A DNA stretch of 64,000 bases from UBA6059 sp040219045. Its GTDB lineage: Bacteria; Bacteroidota; Bacteroidia; Cytophagales; Cyclobacteriaceae. Position 1 is the stretch's first letter. Each line of letters opens with the position of its first letter. Position numbers and translations under genes: made by a program. The DNA lies in assembly GCA_965229505.1 (NCBI GenBank), contig OZ245881.1, positions 2,542,001-2,606,000 on the forward strand, read 5' to 3'. Of the stretch, positions 36,368 through 44,141 are shown piece by piece. The notes under the pieces are model-generated. The model was given only the letters and a program-made list of their open reading frames with translations, was not told the DNA's origin and did no database searches.

Positions 36368-36799
36368 ATGAGCTTAGAGATGGCAGATGATAGATTTGAG
36401 ATGGTTGAGAACCTATTAAATGAACCTTTATATGGTTACTCTAAGGGGAAAAGTATCTTGAGAGACAAGAGCTATTCCTTCGCTTTGAATATCATTAAAA
36501 TCAGTAGGCAACTTCAAATAGAGAAGAAGGATTTTGTACTGTCTAGACAAGTCTTAAGAAGTGGAACGGCAATAGGAGCATTGCTGGAAGAAGCAACTCA
36601 AGCAGAATCCAAGGCTGATTTTATCCATAAATTGTCGATAGCAAGTAAAGAAGCTAACGAAACCAAATATTGGCTATGCCTACTTCGAGATTCAAACCTT
36701 ATTGCGCGAACTGATGCAGAAATGTACATCAATGACATAGAGGAGATAATTAAAATGTTGATCTCCTCGGTCAAAACCTTGAAGAGCAAAAAACTATAA
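36368..36799 (+). CDS. Four-helix-bundle protein (23S rRNA-intervening-sequence protein family)
   Basis: 143 residues, all predicted helical. Matches the IVP/four helix bundle family: DKSYSFALNIIKISRQLQ, FVLSRQVLRSGTAIGALLEEATQAESKADFIHKLSIASKEANETKYWLCLLRDSNLI. These genes are found within intervening sequences of 23S rRNA genes and as stray insertions in many Bacteroidota; their biochemical role is not settled. Here the gene sits exactly between nuoC (abutting, 0 bp) and nuoD (15-bp gap). The downstream flank CAACTTTCAATTGTCCATT is the kind of A/T-rich end often seen next to these genes. It is a likely mobile insertion that keeps the operon readable. Confidence 0.9.
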   Translation: MSLEMADDRFEMVENLLNEPLYGYSKGKSILRDKSYSFALNIIKISRQLQIEKKDFVLSRQVLRSGTAIGALLEEATQAESKADFIHKLSIASKEANETKYWLCLLRDSNLIARTDAEMYINDIEEIIKMLISSVKTLKSKKL

Positions 36800-36814
36800 T
36801 CTATCAACTTTCAA

Positions 36815-38026
36815 TTGTCCATTCAGTATAAATATCGCCCAAATAACCTCTCGCTCTCAGAGCCAACCAAGTACAGCCTTGCTGACTTGAAGACAGAGGA
36901 GATGCTGATCAATATCGGTCCGCAGCATCCCTCTACGCATGGTGTGTTGAGGCTTGAGGTGATCACAGATGGTGAAGTAGTCGTGGATGTGGTGCCGCAC
37001 ATGGGCTATTTGCATCGATGCTTCGAAAAGCATGCTGAAGCTCTGCCTTACAATCAAATCATCCCCTACGTGGACCGCATGGACTATGTCGCGGCGATGA
37101 ACTCCGAGCATGCCTATGCAATGGGAGTTGAGCGAATGCTGGGTATCCAGGATCAGATTCCTAAGAGAGTTGAATATATCCGGGTCTTAGTTGCCGAGCT
37201 GAACCGATTGGCTTCTCATTTTGTAGCGCTTGGCACCTATGGGATGGACATTGGTGCGGTCACGCCATTTCTATGGATGATGCGCGATCGCGAGCACATC
37301 CAGCGGCTCCTCGAGTGGGTCTGTGGTGCGCGTATGCTGTACAACTACATCTGGATTGGCGGTTTGTTCTATGACTTGCCGGTAGGTTTTGAGGAACGCT
37401 GCTCAGATTTTGCTAAGTATCTCAAGCCGAAGCTTGTCGAGTTGGAAAACCTGTTGATCAACAATAAAATATTCATCGATAGAACAGCCAATGTGGGGGT
37501 ATTACCATTGGAGCTGGCCATCAACTATGGTGTGACAGGGCCAATGCTTCGGGCATCAGGGCTCAAGTTTGACCTGCGTCGGGTAGACGGTTATTCTGTC
37601 TATCCAGAGTTGGATTTTGAAGTACCTATCGGGAAAGGTGAGATGGGTGAGACAGGCGATTGCTGGGACCGAAGCTGGGTAAGAGTCCGTGAGTGCTTTG
37701 AGTCCCTGAAGATCATTGAGCAGTGCCTGGCCCAGCTTCAGGGCGATCACAAAAGAACCAGGGAGTTTGATCCCAGAGAGATGGTGCCTAAGAAGATCAG
37801 GCCTAAAGCGCAGGATTTGTATGTTCGGGCTGAGAATCCAAAAGGAGAGTTAGGCTATTTTTTCAGAGCTGACGGCCGTGCTGACATTCCATTCCGCTGC
37901 AAGGCGCGGGCATGCTCATTTAGTAACCTTTCCGTCCTACCGGAAATAGCCAGGGGACATCTTATCGGCGACTTGATCGCTATATTAGGCTCAATCGACT
38001 TTGTACTGGGAGAGATTGATCGATAG
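36815..38026 (+). CDS. nuoD: NADH-quinone oxidoreductase subunit D
   Basis: 403 residues, the 49-kDa subunit that forms the quinone-binding pocket with NuoB. Markers: MLINIGPQHPSTHGVLRLE, GYLHRCFEKHAE, YVDRMDYVAAMNSEHAYAMGVE, and the C-terminal LPEIARGHLIGDLIAILGSIDFVLGEIDR. The only usable start upstream of the conserved region is TTG 36815, within sequence that looks like the flank of the inserted four-helix-bundle gene; a TAA stop in frame lies at 36797. ATG 36902 would remove part of the family N-terminus. No nuoE-N follow: the next gene is on the other strand and its stop is directly adjacent. Confidence 0.96.
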   Translation: MSIQYKYRPNNLSLSEPTKYSLADLKTEEMLINIGPQHPSTHGVLRLEVITDGEVVVDVVPHMGYLHRCFEKHAEALPYNQIIPYVDRMDYVAAMNSEHAYAMGVERMLGIQDQIPKRVEYIRVLVAELNRLASHFVALGTYGMDIGAVTPFLWMMRDREHIQRLLEWVCGARMLYNYIWIGGLFYDLPVGFEERCSDFAKYLKPKLVELENLLINNKIFIDRTANVGVLPLELAINYGVTGPMLRASGLKFDLRRVDGYSVYPELDFEVPIGKGEMGETGDCWDRSWVRVRECFESLKIIEQCLAQLQGDHKRTREFDPREMVPKKIRPKAQDLYVRAENPKGELGYFFRADGRADIPFRCKARACSFSNLSVLPEIARGHLIGDLIAILGSIDFVLGEIDR

Positions 38027-39571
38027 TCAGGACCTTTTCTTTCTCTTGAGGAAGTTTCTCCTAATCACATCCTGCACAGGTACGCCTTCTATCTTACTTT
38101 CCAGCCAAGAAATAATGTCAAGGTAGAGGTAAGGCCTGATTTCGAAAGGTTCAGTGGCGATTTCCTGAAGGCGGGACTTTAAAGAAATGAATTCTCCGCG
38201 CACGTCAGCCTCCATCATTTTGGGTGTTCTCCTCAGCCATTTGATGATCTCTTTCTGTACCTTTTGGAGGTTATCCATCTTGACGAGAAATCGGTAAGTG
38301 GATTTGATCTGATACTCCAGAAGATCGTTATTACCGAGCTCGTAGTGGGCGATAATATTAAGAATCCGGGCAAAACAATGAATGTCCTCTCTGAGATTGA
38401 CATCTCTGAAATTGATAATTCTGTTGAGATACTTGACAGCATTTTGGTTGTCTCCGCTACCGAAGTAGAGACACGCGATCTTATAGTAGAAGAGCAATAC
38501 GCGATGGTGATCAAGCTTTCCTTCTAACTGCTCCATTTTTTTCTCAAGTGGCTGAATAAGCTTGAGACCATCGGTAAACCTTCCTTCCAAAAAGTGAAGG
38601 TTAATTTTACCGTTGTACGTGTATAAGAAGGCCAGGATGCTAATATTCTCATTTGCAGGCTGAGTATTGAGTGCCTCTAGCTCGTTAAGAACCAGGCGAT
38701 ACTTATCATAATGCCGAATATTGAACAATGCGGCCAAAAGATTGTGAAGCCCTTTGATATACAGATCGGGTTTGGAGGACTTGAGTTCCGGATGGCTATT
38801 AAATAAATCAACCCAAGCCTGGCCGTACCTATAGCATTTCACAAAGTCCTGAACGATATAGTGAAACCAGACCATCGCCTGGTACAGGTAGAGTTTCTCA
38901 TTTACCGATAGGTCTCCAGCATCATACTTCGGCATCTGACGGTAGTAAAACCGACTGACCATTTGATAGTCAGCCTCATTGCGTACACTACCGAGTTTGA
39001 GGTACAGTCCATAGAGAGAAAGCGAGAGGTTCGAAAACTCCTGAGTTCGGGCGATTATTTGAGTGAGACGGGTAGTCTCTCTGGTCAGGGACTCAGCCCT
39101 GTTTTCCATACTGTGGGTGATGTATTGGCCTTCAATCAACTTTTCGAAATCCACAATTTCTAAGTGAAGGACATCTTCATGATGCTCAATCGCTTTCAGC
39201 TTGATGCGATCCAGGATTTTAAGACTTTGTCGATAGAGCCCTTTGCTGTAGAGTACACGAGCATAGTCTATATGTTCTCGAATTTCTATGTCAGCATTTT
39301 GATTGATCTCCAGAAGTCGGAGACTTTTTAGGATTTGTCGATAAAGATGGGCTTTGGTGTTTGAGAGTTGCGAAGGTTTGATTTGGCTGGCCTTGCTCAT
39401 TACGGCCTTCTCATCATACTCCCTGAGTTGATCTAAAGTGTCAAATAGCTGAATGAACTTAGTGTCACGATCGGCATTTGTACGCTTAGCATAAAGCTTG
39501 AAATGGCGCTTTTCTGCTTTTGAAAGCGATTTAATCAAATAGAAAAGCGAGTCTGGTTCTAATTTGGGCAT
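38027..39571 (-). CDS. Conserved helical-repeat protein, function unknown
   Basis: 514 residues without signal peptide. The N-terminus LIKSLSKAEKRHFKLYAKR with a following KPSQLSNTKAHLYRQILKSLRLL is a pattern I know from uncharacterised Cytophagales proteins of about 500 residues. The rest is predicted helical hairpins of TPR-like length (for example YSKGLYRQSLKILDRIKLKAIEH and YFGSGDNQNAVKYLNRIINF), ending in a basic tail RRNFLKRKKRS. There is no catalytic motif. The start is ATG 39571. It meets nuoD end to end with no spacer. Confidence 0.75.
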   Translation of the reverse strand: MPKLEPDSLFYLIKSLSKAEKRHFKLYAKRTNADRDTKFIQLFDTLDQLREYDEKAVMSKASQIKPSQLSNTKAHLYRQILKSLRLLEINQNADIEIREHIDYARVLYSKGLYRQSLKILDRIKLKAIEHHEDVLHLEIVDFEKLIEGQYITHSMENRAESLTRETTRLTQIIARTQEFSNLSLSLYGLYLKLGSVRNEADYQMVSRFYYRQMPKYDAGDLSVNEKLYLYQAMVWFHYIVQDFVKCYRYGQAWVDLFNSHPELKSSKPDLYIKGLHNLLAALFNIRHYDKYRLVLNELEALNTQPANENISILAFLYTYNGKINLHFLEGRFTDGLKLIQPLEKKMEQLEGKLDHHRVLLFYYKIACLYFGSGDNQNAVKYLNRIINFRDVNLREDIHCFARILNIIAHYELGNNDLLEYQIKSTYRFLVKMDNLQKVQKEIIKWLRRTPKMMEADVRGEFISLKSRLQEIATEPFEIRPYLYLDIISWLESKIEGVPVQDVIRRNFLKRKKRS

Positions 39572-39751
39572 TGTAATTATGAATCCATATTATTGGCGTA
39601 AATCACTGATGGTCAGAAAGTTGTTGTTCGGGTAATGCCCTTGGATATCGTAATAACTCCCTTTTTTGAATTCACCATCCTACCAAGTTAGGGTACTTTT
39701 AAAATCGAATGAAAATTTAATAAGCTTAATCTTAAGCTAACACTGATTACC

Positions 39752-40939
39752 ATGAGTAAAGATAAGATTCACATATTCGACACCACACTCCGGGATGGAG
39801 AGCAGGTGCCCGGCTGCCGACTCAATTCTGATGAAAAAGTAGAAGTCGCGCAAGCACTGGAGCGGCTGGGAGTGGATGTCATAGAAGCAGGCTTCCCTGT
39901 GTCTAGCCCTGGTGATTTCAACTCCGTGGTGGAGATCTGCCGAGCAGTTAAAGAGCCGGTGGTTTGTGCATTGACCCGAGCGATTGTCATGGATATAAAC
40001 CTGGCAGTGCAAGCGCTTCATGATGCGAAACGTCCAAGAATTCATACAGGAATTGGTGCTTCTGATGTCCATATCCAGCACAAGTTCAGATCCACAAGAG
40101 AAAAAGTACTGGAGCAGGGTGTGTCAGCGGTCAAGTATGCAAAAAAATATGTTGAGGATATAGAGTTTTATGCAGAGGATGCAGGTAGGGCGGATATAGA
40201 GTTTCTAGCGCAAATGGTGGAGGCAGTAATTGCAGCTGGAGCTACGGTTGTTAACATTCCGGATACGACGGGTTACAACTTGCCAGATATGTTCGGTCAG
40301 AAGATCAAATACCTGATGGACAATGTGCCCAACATTGACAAAGCCATTATCTCTGTTCATTGTCACAACGATCTTGGTCTGGCTACCGCAAATGCATTAG
40401 CTGGATTGCAAAATGGCGCTCGTCAGGTTGAGTGCACGATCAATGGCATTGGGGAGAGAGCCGGCAACACATCTCTTGAGGAAGTGGTGATGGCCATCGA
40501 GTGCCACCAGCACCTCAACATGGAAACAGGGGTGGATCCCAAGCAGATTTACGGCATTAGCAACCTCGTCTCAGGAATGATGGGCATGCCAGTACAGGCT
40601 AACAAAGCAGTGGTAGGTGCAAATGCATTTGCACATTCGTCAGGCATTCATCAGGATGGATTTTTAAAGCATCGCGAGAACTATGAGATCATGGCTCCAG
40701 AGGATGTGGGAGTTAATCAGTCATCGATCGTATTGACAGCTCGTAGTGGTAGGGCCGCTTTATGCCATAGGTTGGAGAATCTTGGCTATGAATATTCCAA
40801 AGAAGAGATGGAAACCTTATATATGCATTTCCTTGAGATGGCCGACGAACGCAGGGAAATCAAAGATGAAGATCTTACTGAATTGGTCAATATTGACGAG
40901 GTAATCAAGATGAATAAACAAGAGAAAGTTGAGTCGTAA
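39752..40939 (+). CDS. leuA: 2-isopropylmalate synthase, short form
   Basis: 395 residues. First step of leucine synthesis from ketoisovalerate and acetyl-CoA. HMGL-like TIM barrel with FDTTLRDGEQVPGCRL (catalytic Arg, metal Asp), GASDVHIQHKF, NIPDTTGYN and SVHCHNDLGLATANALAGLQNGARQVECTINGIGERAGN (the metal-binding H-x-H). The C-terminal LeuA dimer regulatory domain (about 120 residues in the long enzymes) is missing, as in other Bacteroidota forms, so leucine feedback by that domain is not expected. It overlaps leuC by 11 bp. Confidence 0.92.
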   Translation: MSKDKIHIFDTTLRDGEQVPGCRLNSDEKVEVAQALERLGVDVIEAGFPVSSPGDFNSVVEICRAVKEPVVCALTRAIVMDINLAVQALHDAKRPRIHTGIGASDVHIQHKFRSTREKVLEQGVSAVKYAKKYVEDIEFYAEDAGRADIEFLAQMVEAVIAAGATVVNIPDTTGYNLPDMFGQKIKYLMDNVPNIDKAIISVHCHNDLGLATANALAGLQNGARQVECTINGIGERAGNTSLEEVVMAIECHQHLNMETGVDPKQIYGISNLVSGMMGMPVQANKAVVGANAFAHSSGIHQDGFLKHRENYEIMAPEDVGVNQSSIVLTARSGRAALCHRLENLGYEYSKEEMETLYMHFLEMADERREIKDEDLTELVNIDEVIKMNKQEKVES

Positions 40940-42323
40940 TACACTTTTTGATAAAGTCTGGGACGCCCATGTGGTTGAGCCGATACCCGATGGCCCGGAC
41001 ATACTTTACATAGATCAGCACTATATCCATGAGGTGACCAGCCCACAGGCATTTACCGGTCTTGAGAATCGTGGGTTATCAGTTTTTAGAAAACAAAGAA
41101 CCCTGGGTACGGCGGATCATAATGTGCCGACCAGGGATCAACATTTGCCTATCAAGGAGGCACTCTCTCGCCATCAGGTCGAGAAACTCACTGAGAACTG
41201 TGAGAAGTTTGACGTTGAGCTATTTGGCCTGGGTCATAAGTACCAAGGCATAGTCCATGTGATTGGCCCTGAGCTGGGTGTGACCCTACCGGGAATGACC
41301 ATAGTGTGCGGCGATAGTCACACCTCAACACACGGGGCATTTGGAGCCATTGCATTTGGTATAGGCACAAGTGAGGTGGAAATGGTGCTAGGTACGCAAT
41401 GCCTACTGCAAAGTCGCCCAAAGACCATGAAGATTGAAATCAACGGGGAGTTGGGTAAAGGAGTTTATGCAAAAGATATTATCCTTTACGTGATTTCAAA
41501 GATATCAGCCTCAGGAGGTACGGGGTACTTTGTGGAGTACGCCGGTTCTGCCATCCGCAGCTTGTCCATGGAAGCCCGCATGACCATCTGCAATATGAGT
41601 ATTGAGATGGGTGCTCGTGGAGGAATGATTGCGCCGGATGATACGACATTTGAGTATATCGAGGGTCGCGAGAGAGCGCCTAAGGGGGCTGATTTTGAAA
41701 AGGCCAAAGCCTATTGGTCTTCTTTGGTGTCAGATGAAGATGCTGAGTACGACAAAGTATTGGAGTTTGATGCGGCAGACATTGCGCCGATGATCACCTA
41801 TGGCACCAATCCCGGAATGGGTGTCAAAATCTCCGACAGCATTCCGGTAGGTGCGACTGATGGATCGAAGGAGTCATTCGACAAATCACTGGCCTACATG
41901 GGACTGACACCAGGCCAGTCATTGCTGGGCAAGCCCGTCAACTATGTATTCATCGGCAGTTGCACCAACTCGAGGATAGAAGACCTGCGCGAGGTAGCCA
42001 ACTTCGTGAAGGGCAAACAGAAGGCTCCTAACACCAATGTGTGGATCATTCCCGGCTCTAAGCAGGTAGAGAAGGCCGTAATTGAAGAAGGGCTGGACAA
42101 GATTTTGGTTGAAGCGGGATTCGAATTCAGGCAACCGGGCTGTTCTGCCTGTCTTGGCATGAATGAAGACAAAGTGCCAAAAGGGGAGTATTGTGTGTCC
42201 ACCTCCAATCGGAATTTTGAAGGCCGACAAGGCCCTGGAGCACGTACCTTTCTAGCCAGTCCGCTCACTGCCGCGGCTACCGCAATCAATGGCCACATTA
42301 CAGATATTAGAGATTTTTTATAA
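40929..42323 (+). CDS. leuC: 3-isopropylmalate dehydratase large subunit
   Basis: 464 residues from TTG 40929. Aconitase-family enzyme that isomerises 2- to 3-isopropylmalate using a [4Fe-4S] cluster; Cys ligands are seen in VFIGSCTNSRIEDL and QPGCSACLGMN. Also TLFDKVWDAHVV at the start, VCGDSHTSTHGAFGAIAFGIGTSEVEMVL, and STSNRNFEGRQGPGARTFL at the end. No ATG lies ahead of the conserved N-terminus, so the TTG start within the leuA end is the best choice. leuD follows immediately (0 bp). Confidence 0.96.
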   Translation: MSRNTLFDKVWDAHVVEPIPDGPDILYIDQHYIHEVTSPQAFTGLENRGLSVFRKQRTLGTADHNVPTRDQHLPIKEALSRHQVEKLTENCEKFDVELFGLGHKYQGIVHVIGPELGVTLPGMTIVCGDSHTSTHGAFGAIAFGIGTSEVEMVLGTQCLLQSRPKTMKIEINGELGKGVYAKDIILYVISKISASGGTGYFVEYAGSAIRSLSMEARMTICNMSIEMGARGGMIAPDDTTFEYIEGRERAPKGADFEKAKAYWSSLVSDEDAEYDKVLEFDAADIAPMITYGTNPGMGVKISDSIPVGATDGSKESFDKSLAYMGLTPGQSLLGKPVNYVFIGSCTNSRIEDLREVANFVKGKQKAPNTNVWIIPGSKQVEKAVIEEGLDKILVEAGFEFRQPGCSACLGMNEDKVPKGEYCVSTSNRNFEGRQGPGARTFLASPLTAAATAINGHITDIRDFL

Positions 42324-42920
42324 ATGCAGAAGTTTACAAAGATTCAATCGGAGGCTGTAATACTTCCGATAGAGAATATAGATACAGACCAGATTATCCC
42401 AGCCCGTTTTCTGAAGGCGACAGACCGGAAGGGTTTTGGAGAAAATCTCTTTCGTGATTGGCGATATAATGATGACAATAAACCAAACCCTGATTTCATA
42501 TTAAACCAACCGGGAATAAAAGGCGAGATTCTTGTCGCCGGAAGGAATTTTGGCTGTGGATCAAGTAGAGAACATGCGGCTTGGGCCATCTATGATGCGG
42601 GGTTTAGAGTAGTGGTGAGCAGTTTCTTTGCTGACATATTTAAGAATAACGCCTTAAACAATGGCCTTCTACCGGTTCAGGTGTCGGGCGATTTTTTGAA
42701 TGCCATATTTTGGGAAGTGAAGCGAAAGCCCGACACCATGTTCGAAGTAGATCTTGAGAAGCAGCTATTCTCATTTGCCCGATTAAAAGCAGGTGAGGAG
42801 TTTGAAATTGGTGCATACCACAAGACCTGCCTCATCAATGGCTATGACAACATCGATTATATCCTTAGCAGAAAAGAGGCAGTCGAAAACTTCGAAAAGA
42901 ACCGGACACACGCCTGGTAA
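42324..42920 (+). CDS. leuD: 3-isopropylmalate dehydratase small subunit
   Basis: 198 residues; partner of LeuC. Conserved ENIDTDQIIPARFLK and NFGCGSSREHAAWAIYDAGFRVVVSSFFADIFKNNALNNGLLPV (split by the swivel loop). The length fits the LeuD2 type. It is separated from leuB by 120 bp that contain an inverted-repeat element, unlike the tight spacing before it. Confidence 0.96.
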   Translation: MQKFTKIQSEAVILPIENIDTDQIIPARFLKATDRKGFGENLFRDWRYNDDNKPNPDFILNQPGIKGEILVAGRNFGCGSSREHAAWAIYDAGFRVVVSSFFADIFKNNALNNGLLPVQVSGDFLNAIFWEVKRKPDTMFEVDLEKQLFSFARLKAGEEFEIGAYHKTCLINGYDNIDYILSRKEAVENFEKNRTHAW

Positions 42921-42944
42921 TCATTGGATGATTAAAATATTGTG

Positions 42945-43031
42945 CAATGTCGTTGAGTTAAGCTCCAATAGTCCCTCTTTGAAGAGGGTAGGGAGATGTT
43001 AACCAAAACATTGCTTAACTAAACGACATTG
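42945..43031. repeat. Inverted-repeat (MITE-like) element between leuD and leuB
   Basis: CAATGTCGTTGAGTTAAG (42945-42962) faces CTTAACTAAACGACATTG (43014-43031), 17 of 18 positions complementary; the match extends weakly outward (ATTGTG against AATAAT). The 51-bp interior has its own perfect hairpin CCCTCT-TTGA-AGAGGG (about 42973-42988). The right end is 9 bp from the leuB ATG, so it is transcribed and may affect leuB translation. Confidence 0.65.
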
Positions 43032-43040
43032 AATAATAAA

Positions 43041-44126
43041 ATGACAAAGAATATAGCAGTACTCGCCGGTGATGGCATTGGACCAGAGGTAATGACCGAG
43101 GCGCTCAAAGTGCTGGACACCATAGGGGAAATAGCCGGAGTAAGTTTCAAATATGAGCACTGTCTGGTTGGAGCAGAGGCTATTGACGGTACTGGCGATC
43201 CGTTTCCGGCAGCAACGGAGAAGGCTTGTTTGGAAGCTGATGCCATCCTATTTGGAGCCATTGGGCATCCCAAGTACGATAATGATCCATCTGCTAAGGT
43301 AAGGCCGGAGCAAGGCCTACTAGCCATGCGCAAGAAACTGGGATTATTTGCGAATATCAGACCGGTCAACACCTATGAGGCACTGGCTGAAGCTTCACCA
43401 CTCAAGAGCCACCTCGTCAAAGGAGTCGACTTTATCGTTTTCAGGGAGCTGACTGGCGGCATTTATTTCGGTCAGCCAAGAGGCAGGTCAGAAAATGGCG
43501 AAATGGCGTTCGACTCGTGCACCTATACAGCGGAAGAGATCACAAGGGTTGCCAGATTGGCTTTTGATGAGGCACGAAAAAGAAACAACAGGCTGACCTT
43601 GGTCGACAAAGCCAATGTGTTGGCAACCTCCAGGCTTTGGAGGGAGGTAGTACAGGCCATGGCTGATAAAGAGTACAAAGATGTGGAGGTGGACTACCTT
43701 TTTGTTGACAATGCAGCGATGAAGATCATTACGAATCCAGCGTCTTTCGATGTAGTCTTAACAGAGAATATGTTTGGAGATATCCTTACCGATGAGGCCT
43801 CTGTTATTACTGGCTCTTTGGGTATGTTGCCGTCAGCTTCGGTAGGTAAAGACAAAGCGCTGTACGAGCCGATCCATGGCTCTTATCCTCAAGCCACCGG
43901 AAAGGGTATTGCCAACCCGATGGGAATGATCCTGTCAGCAGCGAGCATGCTGGAGTTGAGCTTCGACATGCGCTCAGAGGCCGCCACGATCAGAGCAGCG
44001 GTCAATGAAGCCTTAAATGAAGGCATAGTGACAGAAGACATCAACTCGTCTAATCCGAGCACCACCAGCCAGGTGGGTGACTACATTGTAGACAGAGTGA
44101 AGGCTACCGCTACCGCGAATGGCTAA
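43041..44126 (+). CDS. leuB: 3-isopropylmalate dehydrogenase
   Basis: 361 residues from ATG 43041; an in-frame TTG at 43029 lies inside the right arm of the inverted-repeat element. Oxidative decarboxylation to ketoisocaproate, NAD-dependent. Motifs: IAVLAGDGIGPEVMTEALKVL, FGAIGHPKYD, LGLFANIRPV, FIVFRELTGGIYFGQPRG, DKANVLATSRLWREVV, MFGDILTDEASVITGSLGMLPSAS and EPIHGSYPQATGKGIANP. All substrate and metal residues are present. Confidence 0.96.
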   Translation: MTKNIAVLAGDGIGPEVMTEALKVLDTIGEIAGVSFKYEHCLVGAEAIDGTGDPFPAATEKACLEADAILFGAIGHPKYDNDPSAKVRPEQGLLAMRKKLGLFANIRPVNTYEALAEASPLKSHLVKGVDFIVFRELTGGIYFGQPRGRSENGEMAFDSCTYTAEEITRVARLAFDEARKRNNRLTLVDKANVLATSRLWREVVQAMADKEYKDVEVDYLFVDNAAMKIITNPASFDVVLTENMFGDILTDEASVITGSLGMLPSASVGKDKALYEPIHGSYPQATGKGIANPMGMILSAASMLELSFDMRSEAATIRAAVNEALNEGIVTEDINSSNPSTTSQVGDYIVDRVKATATANG

Positions 44127-44141
44127 CAGAATCCGGCCAAT

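Noticed and set aside
36368..36799. IVP-family gene taken as evidence of a nearby 23S rRNA gene
   Set aside because: No rRNA sequence is present; the gene is flanked by nuoC and nuoD.
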